This document shows, in pieces, positions 13,805 through 17,954 of a stretch of DNA of 17,954 nt. Made by a program: the position numbers and the translations under genes. The notes under the pieces were generated by a model. The model did not search any database, had not been told where the DNA came from, and saw nothing but the letters and a program-made list of their open reading frames with translations. Source of the stretch: Salibaculum sp031581025 (GTDB lineage Bacteria; Pseudomonadota; Alphaproteobacteria; Rhodobacterales; Rhodobacteraceae); NCBI RefSeq assembly GCF_031581025.1, contig NZ_JAVLCA010000046.1; one strand, given 5' to 3'. Numbering within the stretch: the stretch's first letter is position 1; each line of letters opens with the position of its first letter.

Positions 13805-13996
13805 ATGGCCGAGAAAAAGAAGGGCAACAAGATCTGCGCCAAGGGCAAGGCGTGGGCCAAGCGTACCTTTGACACGTACCCCAGCGCCTATGCCAACATG
13901 GCGGCCAGCAAGTACTGCAAAGACCCGAACTACGCCAAGAAGGCGAAGGGTAAGAAGAATGGCAAAGCCAAAGGCGGCATGGTACGGGTGTTCTGA
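13805..13996 (+). CDS. Small basic YPSAYAN protein ending in GGMVRVF
   Basis: 63 residues from the ATG at 13805 with AAGGAG at 13792-13797; a longer in-frame start at 13739 lies inside the previous gene. Very Lys/Ala-rich. Motifs: KICAKGKAWAKRTFDTYPSA (9-28), YANMAASKYCKDPNY (29-43), and the C-terminal KAKGGMVRVF. YPSAYAN with a downstream SKxCK is a family I recall from cyanophages and other marine phages, with no known role. The last seven residues match those of the next protein exactly. Its charge suggests nucleic acid binding inside the capsid or a folded helical peptide; unproven. Confidence 0.65.
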   Translation: MAEKKKGNKICAKGKAWAKRTFDTYPSAYANMAASKYCKDPNYAKKAKGKKNGKAKGGMVRVF

Positions 13997-14262
13997 TGGG
14001 CGAGCTCAAGAAATGGCGTGACCAGAACTGGGTGCGGATCGACTCGAGCGGCAACATCGCTGGCGAGTGTGGCACGTCCAAGGACAAGAAGAACCCCGAT
14101 CGCTGTTTGCCGCGCAGCAAGGCCGAGTCGCTGAGCAAGTCGGAACGCAAGGCCACGGCCCGCAAGAAGAAGAAAGCTGGCGCCAAGGGCAAGACAGTGG
14201 TTTCCAACACCAAGAAGGCTAAGGTCAAGAAGGCGGCCGGCGGCATGGTGCGTGTGTTTTGA
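13996..14262 (+). CDS. Small basic protein (WVRIDxxGNIxGxCG type) ending in GGMVRVF
   Basis: 88 residues, starting one base inside the previous stop (TGATG). Motifs: LKKWRDQNWVRIDSSGNI (4-21), GECGTSKDKKNPDRCLPRSK (23-42) with two cysteines, SKSERKATARKKK (47-59) and SNTKKAKVKKAAGGMVRVF at the end. The first part is a known type of small marine-phage protein (I recall a DUF5872-like family, not checked). The same GGMVRVF end as the preceding protein is encoded with three synonymous differences. No enzyme motif is seen. It probably acts as a basic virion or packaging accessory; this is inference. Confidence 0.65.
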   Translation: MGELKKWRDQNWVRIDSSGNIAGECGTSKDKKNPDRCLPRSKAESLSKSERKATARKKKKAGAKGKTVVSNTKKAKVKKAAGGMVRVF

Positions 14263-14726
14263 TCGAAGAGTGGATTGATAACATCTCGGAGGTCGACCCG
14301 GACACCGGTCTGCCGGCCTGTCCCTACGCCAAGCCAGCGTGGAACGCGGGCCGGGTTCAAGAGGTGCGCAGCGTCGACGGCTTGTGGCCCACCGTCTTGG
14401 CCTGCCTGCCGGAGTTTCTCGCCTCGAACGGCGTGGATGTTATCGTGGTTGTGGACACGGACTACCGTGAACCATATGAGGACCTCGAGCAGGTCGCCGA
14501 CGGTTTGAACGAGTTTTTCAGTGAAGCCGGCGTCAACTGCTGGGTGCTCTCACACCTGAGCGATGAGGCCGTCATCTTCATTCAGCGTTTGACGGACCTT
14601 GATAATTCTGCTGCACAGCTGGAGAAACTAGGTTACTATCAGACGTACACCCAGCGCGATTACGATCGCCTGATCGCTCACAGACGAACAAGGAGGCTGC
14701 ACTATGATGCGCGGCAAGAAGGATAA
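14259..14726 (+). CDS. Acidic alpha/beta protein with CPYAKPAW motif, function unknown
   Basis: 155 residues, starting at TTG 14259, overlapping the previous stop; no ATG lies near and the first residues (EEWIDNISEVDPDTGLPACP) look like part of the family, so the rare start is accepted. Strands and helices alternate (WPTVLACLPEFL, VDVIVVVDTDY, EQVADGLNEFFSEAGVNCWVL, AVIFIQRLTDL), suggesting one compact alpha/beta domain. CPYAKPAW (21-28) resembles the CPFAK motif of a hypothetical family that I recall from phages and bacteria. It is acidic, unlike its basic neighbours, and its end overlaps the next gene by 23 bases. No catalytic residues can be named. Confidence 0.6.
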   Translation: MIEEWIDNISEVDPDTGLPACPYAKPAWNAGRVQEVRSVDGLWPTVLACLPEFLASNGVDVIVVVDTDYREPYEDLEQVADGLNEFFSEAGVNCWVLSHLSDEAVIFIQRLTDLDNSAAQLEKLGYYQTYTQRDYDRLIAHRRTRRLHYDARQEG

Positions 14727-14823
14727 GAAGACCCCCGAAAAGAAGATGGCTCGCGGCGGCAAGGTCAAGATGGCTCGCGGCGGCAAAGTCAAGATGGCTC
14801 GCGGCGGCAAGGTCAAGAAGTGA
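14704..14823 (+). CDS. 39-residue protein made of three identical MARGGKVK units
   Basis: The ATG at 14704 has AGGAGG at 14691-14696, the second-best ribosome site in this area. The product is a basic 14-residue head (MMRGKKDKKTPEKK) and three perfect MARGGKVK octapeptides plus Lys. About half the residues are Lys or Arg. It is too short for many gene callers, but the strong start site, the repeat of protein units and the TGATG coupling to the next gene support it. The function is unknown; a nucleic-acid-binding or condensing peptide is plausible from charge alone. Confidence 0.7.
   Translation: MMRGKKDKKTPEKKMARGGKVKMARGGKVKMARGGKVKK
14746..14817 (+). repeat. Three tandem 24-base repeats
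   Basis: Units 14746-14769, 14770-14793 and 14794-14817 differ only by one A in unit 2 (AAA for AAG). Each encodes MARGGKVK and begins with ATG. Near-identity at third codon positions indicates recent expansion by slippage or unequal recombination. Confidence 0.95.
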
Positions 14824-14975
14824 TGGCTGACAAGAAGAAAGAGGGCTTTCCCGACCTGAACAAGGACGGCAAGGTCACTCAGGCGGACGTCCTCAAGGGA
14901 CGCGGCGTGAAGGGCTTCAAGAACGGCGGCTGCGTGATGGCCGGCCGAGGCATCCGAGACACCAAGAAGGTGTAA
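14823..14975 (+). CDS. 50-residue protein with an EF-hand-like loop and GGCV motif
   Basis: The ATG at 14823 overlaps the previous stop. After a basic start (MADKKKEGFP) comes the 12-residue loop DLNKDGKVTQAD (11-22), with Asp1, Asn3, Asp5, Gly6, Val8, Thr9 and Asp12, a good fit to the calcium-binding EF-hand or dockerin consensus (DxNxDGxVxxxD). Then a basic stretch VLKGRGVKGF leads to KNGGCVMAGRG (34-44) with the only cysteine. No second EF-hand is present, so binding would need pairing between copies or a partner. From memory, the FPDLNKDGKVTxADVLxGRGV pattern recurs in marine phages. It is too short for many gene callers. Function unknown. Confidence 0.7.
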   Translation: MADKKKEGFPDLNKDGKVTQADVLKGRGVKGFKNGGCVMAGRGIRDTKKV

Positions 14976-14978
14976 CCC

Positions 14979-15635
14979 ATGGCTACGTCAGGTTCGAGAG
15001 ACTTCAACATCGACGTCGGTGAGATCATCGAGGAGGCGTACGAACGGTGCGGCCTCGAAGTTCGCACGGGCTATGATGCCAAGACAGCACGTCGGTCTCT
15101 GAACCTGATGTTTGCCGAGTGGATCAACCGCGGTCTGAACCTGTGGACAGTCGAACAGGATGTTCTGACCCTGACCCAAGGTCAGTCGCAGGAGACCCTC
15201 GGAACGGAAGTCGCGGACATCCTCGAGATGGCTCTCCGCCGGGACGGCACAGACTTCGAGATGGAGCGGATTAGCCGGGGCGACTACCTCGACTTCCCGA
15301 ACAAGGACAGTCAAGGCCGGCCCTCGCAGTTCTACTTCGATCGGCAAATCGCCCCTGTCATCAACCTCTGGCAAACGCCCGAGAACTCGACGGATCAGCT
15401 GGTGTTCTACTACGTCCGCCGCATCGAGGACGCCGACGCGCTGACCAACACCACAGCCGTGCCCTTCCGGTTCTACCCCTGCATGGTGGCGGGGCTGGCC
15501 TATTACCTGTCCATGAAGAAGGCGCCCGAGCGGGCCCAGCTTCTCAAGGCCGTGTACGAGGAAGAGTTCCAGCGGGCGGCCGAGGAGGACGAGGACCGCG
15601 TCAGCCTGTTCCTGACCCCAGACCGGAGGCGCTGA
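14979..15635 (+). CDS. Head-tail adaptor, P22 gp4-like
   Basis: 218 residues. Features: DVGEIIEEAYERCGLEVRTG at the N-terminus, ARRSLNLMFAEWINRGLNLW (72-91 region of helices), then a beta domain with GDYLDFPNKDSQGRPSQFYF and VINLWQTPENS, and the C-terminal helices CMVAGLAYYLSMKKAPERAQ and a charged tail. This helix-beta-helix layout is that of small head-to-tail connector/adaptor proteins such as P22 gp4, which close the portal after packaging. It is close in design to the protein at 15934. Role by family knowledge and position; no search was run. Confidence 0.7.
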   Translation: MATSGSRDFNIDVGEIIEEAYERCGLEVRTGYDAKTARRSLNLMFAEWINRGLNLWTVEQDVLTLTQGQSQETLGTEVADILEMALRRDGTDFEMERISRGDYLDFPNKDSQGRPSQFYFDRQIAPVINLWQTPENSTDQLVFYYVRRIEDADALTNTTAVPFRFYPCMVAGLAYYLSMKKAPERAQLLKAVYEEEFQRAAEEDEDRVSLFLTPDRRR

Positions 15636-15937
15636 TGGCCTTCGCTTCTGACAAAAACGCCTACGGGATCTCGGATCGGTCGGGCTTCCGGTATCGGCTC
15701 AGGGAGATGCGCCGCGAGTGGACGGGCGCGCTTGTTGGGCCGGACGAGTTCGAGCCGAAGCACCCGCAACTTGAGCCGCCAAAGGCTGGCCCCGATCCTC
15801 AGGCCTTGCGCAACCCGCGCCCGGACCGTAAAGAGCCCTTCAAGGTCTACGTTGGCGTGCCGACGATCATGGCCCCCAAACTGGAACGCCCCCGTGCCGT
15901 TGCCCGGGTGGGAACCGTGGAGGTAACCACGTCATGA
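15635..15937 (+). CDS. Conserved small virion protein (SDRSGFRY type)
   Basis: 100 residues, ATG overlapping the previous stop. The N-terminus has AYGISDRSGFRYRLREMRRE and WTGALVGPDEFEPKHPQL (30-47), followed by a Pro-rich segment and a basic tail. From memory, the SDRSGFRY...WxGxxVGPDE pattern recurs in marine podovirus genomes, always between two head-tail adaptor genes, and is annotated as hypothetical. It may be a connector component or tail adaptor partner. The end overlaps the next gene by four bases. Confidence 0.65.
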   Translation: MAFASDKNAYGISDRSGFRYRLREMRREWTGALVGPDEFEPKHPQLEPPKAGPDPQALRNPRPDRKEPFKVYVGVPTIMAPKLERPRAVARVGTVEVTTS

Positions 15938-16584
15938 GCTTCACCTACGGCGAGCTGAAACAATCGGTGCAGGACTTCATTGAGACGAGCGAAACCACCT
16001 TCGTCAACACCCTGCCGATCTTCATCCGCATGGCCGAGGAGCGCATCCTCAAAGCGGTGCAGCTTTCGCTGTTCCAGAAGAACGCGACCGCCACCCTGAG
16101 CGCGAACGGGCGTTTCCTGCCTGTGCCACCGGACTTTCTGGCGCCCATGGCGCTCAAGCTGACAGGTTCCGACGGTGAGGGGTTCTTTGTCGACTTCAAG
16201 GACCTGAGCTTTGTGCAGACCTACGCGCCGAACACGGCGACGACGGGTCAGCCGCGCTACTATGCGCAGTTCGACAACGGATACTTCCTTGTCGGCCCGA
16301 CGCCCGACGCCGACTACACCGCGCAGCTGCAATACCTCTACCGCCCAGCCAGTTTGACGGCCGGCGGGGACAACGACACCACATGGCTGAGTGAGAACGC
16401 CGAGCTGGCTCTGCTGTATGGCACCTTGGTGGAGGCCAACACCTTCATCAAGGGCGACCCGGACATGACCCAGCTGTACTCGGCCCGCGCCCAAGAGGCG
16501 ATGATGGGCTTGAAGATGCTGGGCGAAGCGAAACAAACCACCGACGAATACCGCACCGGTGAAGTGATCAGGAGCAAAGGATGA
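15934..16584 (+). CDS. Second head-tail adaptor (tail tubular A/gp4-like)
   Basis: 216 residues with GGAGGTAA at 15919-15926. It begins with FTYGELKQSVQDFIETSETT and TLPIFIRMAEERILKAVQLS, then a beta part GRFLPVPPDFLAPMALKLT and QPRYYAQFDNGYFLVGPTPD, and ends with helices having NAELALLYGTLVEANTFIKG and MTQLYSARAQEAMM. The same helix-beta-helix design as the gene at 14979, but more like T7 gp11-type adaptors that join the connector to the tail. Having two such proteins with a short gene between fits a podovirus neck. Role by family recall. Confidence 0.75.
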   Translation: MSFTYGELKQSVQDFIETSETTFVNTLPIFIRMAEERILKAVQLSLFQKNATATLSANGRFLPVPPDFLAPMALKLTGSDGEGFFVDFKDLSFVQTYAPNTATTGQPRYYAQFDNGYFLVGPTPDADYTAQLQYLYRPASLTAGGDNDTTWLSENAELALLYGTLVEANTFIKGDPDMTQLYSARAQEAMMGLKMLGEAKQTTDEYRTGEVIRSKG

Positions 16585-16874
16585 TCGAAGGTTCTATCGG
16601 CATCGCGCCGGGTTTCAAGGTTGACGTTCGCACCACCAGCAACCGGGGCTTCACGCCCGAGGAGCTGGCTCAGCAGTGCGCCGACAAGATCGTCGCGGTG
16701 TCGGACACAGCGCCGGAGCCTGTTCGAGCGCAGGCGCAAGCCTTCAAGTCGCAGGTCGAACAGCTGGTGGCGGCCTACCTCAAAAAAGTGGTTCAAAGTG
16801 ACCGCATAACCGTGTACAATGCCTTGCAAGATGCAGGGCATCCCGAACTGGCAGAAGCACTGAAAGGAATCTGA
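16581..16874 (+). CDS. Small conserved helical protein, function unknown
   Basis: 97 residues, overlapping the previous gene by four bases. Motifs: VDVRTTSNRGFTPEELAQQC (14-33), IVAVSDTAPEPVRAQAQAFK and VQSDRITVYNALQDAGHPEL. Mainly helical. From memory, proteins with TTSNRGFTPEE and SDRTTVYNAL lie next to adaptor genes in marine phages and have no assigned role. It may be a tail or connector assembly helper. Confidence 0.65.
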   Translation: MIEGSIGIAPGFKVDVRTTSNRGFTPEELAQQCADKIVAVSDTAPEPVRAQAQAFKSQVEQLVAAYLKKVVQSDRITVYNALQDAGHPELAEALKGI

Positions 16875-16875
16875 C

Positions 16876-17313
16876 ATGGCCTTCTCCGGCAACGCAATGT
16901 GCACCTCGTTCAAGCAGGAACTTCTGCAAGGCGTGCACGACTTCACCAACAGCAGCGGCAGCACGTTCAATCTGGCGCTGTACGACAACACCGCTACGCT
17001 GGACGCGACGACCACGGCCTTCACCAGCGGCGGCGAGGTCGCGGCCAGTGGGTCCTATTCGTCGGGCGGCGGTGCGCTGACCAACGTCACGCCGACCACG
17101 AGCTCGACGACCGCCTTTACCGATTTCGACGACATCACCTTCACATCTTCTACGATCACGGCCCGCGGTGCGCTGATTTACAACGCCAGCGCGGCGGGAG
17201 ATCCGTCAGTGGTCGTGTTGGATTTTGGTGAGGACAAAACTTCGACAAACGGGGACTTCACAGTCATCTTCCCGACGGCGAATGCGTCAAACGCGATTAT
17301 TCGAATTGCATAA
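16876..17313 (+). CDS. Beta-rich virion protein, minor tail or decoration type
   Basis: 145 residues, AAAGGA at 16863-16868. It begins AFSGNAMCTSFKQELLQGVH and continues with NLALYDNTATLDATTTAFTS, GGEVAASGSYSSGGGAL, TITARGALIYNASA and VVVLDFGEDKTSTNGDFTVI. Ser/Thr/Gly-rich, alternating strands, low charge. I recall the LALYDxxATLDATTT pattern in phage tail and virion proteins. It probably forms part of the tail or the outer capsid surface; the exact place is unknown. Confidence 0.65.
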   Translation: MAFSGNAMCTSFKQELLQGVHDFTNSSGSTFNLALYDNTATLDATTTAFTSGGEVAASGSYSSGGGALTNVTPTTSSTTAFTDFDDITFTSSTITARGALIYNASAAGDPSVVVLDFGEDKTSTNGDFTVIFPTANASNAIIRIA

Positions 17314-17328
17314 CCGGGAGTTTGACGG

Positions 17329-17703
17329 ATGGTAACTCTCGTCAACCGCGCGAAAATGACGACAGCCACGACCGGCACGGGGATTGTCACGCTAGGGTCT
17401 GCTGAGGATGGCTACCAGTCGTTTGCCGACGCAGGCGTTTCGGACGGCAACACTATCCGTTACGTCATCGAAGATGGCACGGCGTGGGAGATTGGCTCTG
17501 GCACCTACACGGCGTCTGGCACGACCCTCACCCGGTCGGTTGATGAGAGTTCTAACGGCGGCACACCGATAAATCTCAGCGGCAGTGCCGAGGTCTACGT
17601 TATTGCGTCGGCAGATGATCTGCAATTCGCCGTTGACCTAGACCAATCGTCTTTTGCGACACCATCGCAGTCTGTCGCTTTCGCCATTATCTTTGGGAGC
17701 TAA
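17329..17703 (+). CDS. Beta-rich virion/tail protein
   Basis: 124 residues with CGGGAG at 17315-17320. Motifs: RAKMTTATTGTGIVTLGSAE, DGYQSFADAGVSDGNTIRYV, EDGTAWEIGSGTYTASGTTL and TRSVDESSNGG. These patterns (TTxTGTGxxTLGxA, EDGxxWEIGxGxY and TLxRxVxESSN) are, from memory, widespread in tailed-phage virion proteins, often at the base of fibres or in tail tip modules. The rest is low complexity. It most likely belongs to the tail. Confidence 0.7.
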   Translation: MVTLVNRAKMTTATTGTGIVTLGSAEDGYQSFADAGVSDGNTIRYVIEDGTAWEIGSGTYTASGTTLTRSVDESSNGGTPINLSGSAEVYVIASADDLQFAVDLDQSSFATPSQSVAFAIIFGS

Positions 17704-17706
17704 CGA

Positions 17707-17954
17707 ATGGCATTCAAAAACGACGTAAAAACAGCCACCGCAGGAGGAGCCGACGTTGTTCTGTTCACCTGCCCCGCCGGTGCTGAAGCATCCGTCCACA
17801 CGCTCTTTCTGGACGCGCAGGGCGGGTCTGGTGCGGCAACACTCAAGCTAACCCGGCAGGCCACCGGGCAGACGGTGACGTTCCTCGACGGGTACACCCT
17901 CGCAGACGACAGTCCGTTCACGTTCCCGAAGCCCATCAATATGACGCCGGGCGA
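17707..17954 (+). CDS. Beta-rich virion protein, 3'-truncated by the window
   Basis: At least 82 residues from the ATG at 17707 (GGGAG at 17695-17699), running off the right edge in frame. Strands such as ADVVLFTCPAGAEASVHTLF, AATLKLTRQATGQTVTFLDG and DSPFTFPKPINM suggest a small beta-sandwich. It resembles the protein at 12403 in composition and layout. Likely a fibre- or tail-associated virion protein; only the first part is seen. Confidence 0.55.
   Translation, partial: MAFKNDVKTATAGGADVVLFTCPAGAEASVHTLFLDAQGGSGAATLKLTRQATGQTVTFLDGYTLADDSPFTFPKPINMTPG

Noticed and set aside
14746..14817. CRISPR-like repeat array
   Set aside because: The units are directly adjacent, in frame and coding, with no spacers.
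1..17954. tRNA genes, integrase, insertion sequences or att sites
   Set aside because: None was seen by eye on either strand; no cloverleaf, transposase or recombinase pattern was found.

Overview
The window is a densely packed late (packaging and virion) region of a tailed double-stranded DNA phage or prophage. All supported genes lie on the + strand. Most are separated by a few bases or overlap by 1 to 29 bases, and only one gap exceeds 200 bases. The base composition is GC-rich. The terminase, the long P22-like portal and the two small gp4/gp11-type adaptors suggest a podovirus. The many small proteins resemble families I recall from marine phages of alphaproteobacteria and picocyanobacteria. 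A GapR-like (DUF2312) protein points to an alphaproteobacterial host, perhaps Rhodobacterales; this is inference. No integrase, repressor, tRNA, lysogeny gene or att site was seen.

Layout. 1-911: end of a probable internal virion protein with an ADP-ribosyltransferase-like tail. 967-3631: accessory and entry genes (GapR-like protein, PD-(D/E)XK nuclease, Gly-rich MCGGG protein, virion transglycosylase, GNAT acetyltransferase). 3631-7613: large terminase and portal. 7615-8858: small proteins, including a Cys-rich HiPIP-like protein, then a GroES-like co-chaperonin. 8869-11850: scaffold, a conserved linker protein, a candidate decoration protein and the major capsid protein, which has the best Shine-Dalgarno in the window. 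11851-12103: the only real intergenic region, with a strong UUCG-loop terminator and a long imperfect hairpin. 12104-12678: two small beta-rich virion proteins. 12691-14975: a cassette of nine very small genes, including a membrane/coiled-coil protein, a second Cys-rich paralogue, five consecutive or near-consecutive basic proteins carrying a GG[K/M/C]V motif, and a 50-residue protein with an EF-hand-like loop. 14979-17954: two head-tail adaptors and small beta-rich virion proteins, the last cut by the window edge.

How it fits together. The scaffold and capsid protein, probably folded with help from the co-chaperonin, build the procapsid on the portal. The terminase packages DNA, the adaptors close the portal and join the tail, and the transglycosylase and internal protein probably act at entry. 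The least explained part is 12.7-15.0 kb, where Cys-rich, calcium-loop and GGKV-motif mini-proteins sit inside a virion operon. That cassette, the paired seven-cysteine proteins and the GapR-like/nuclease pair are the most interesting content.
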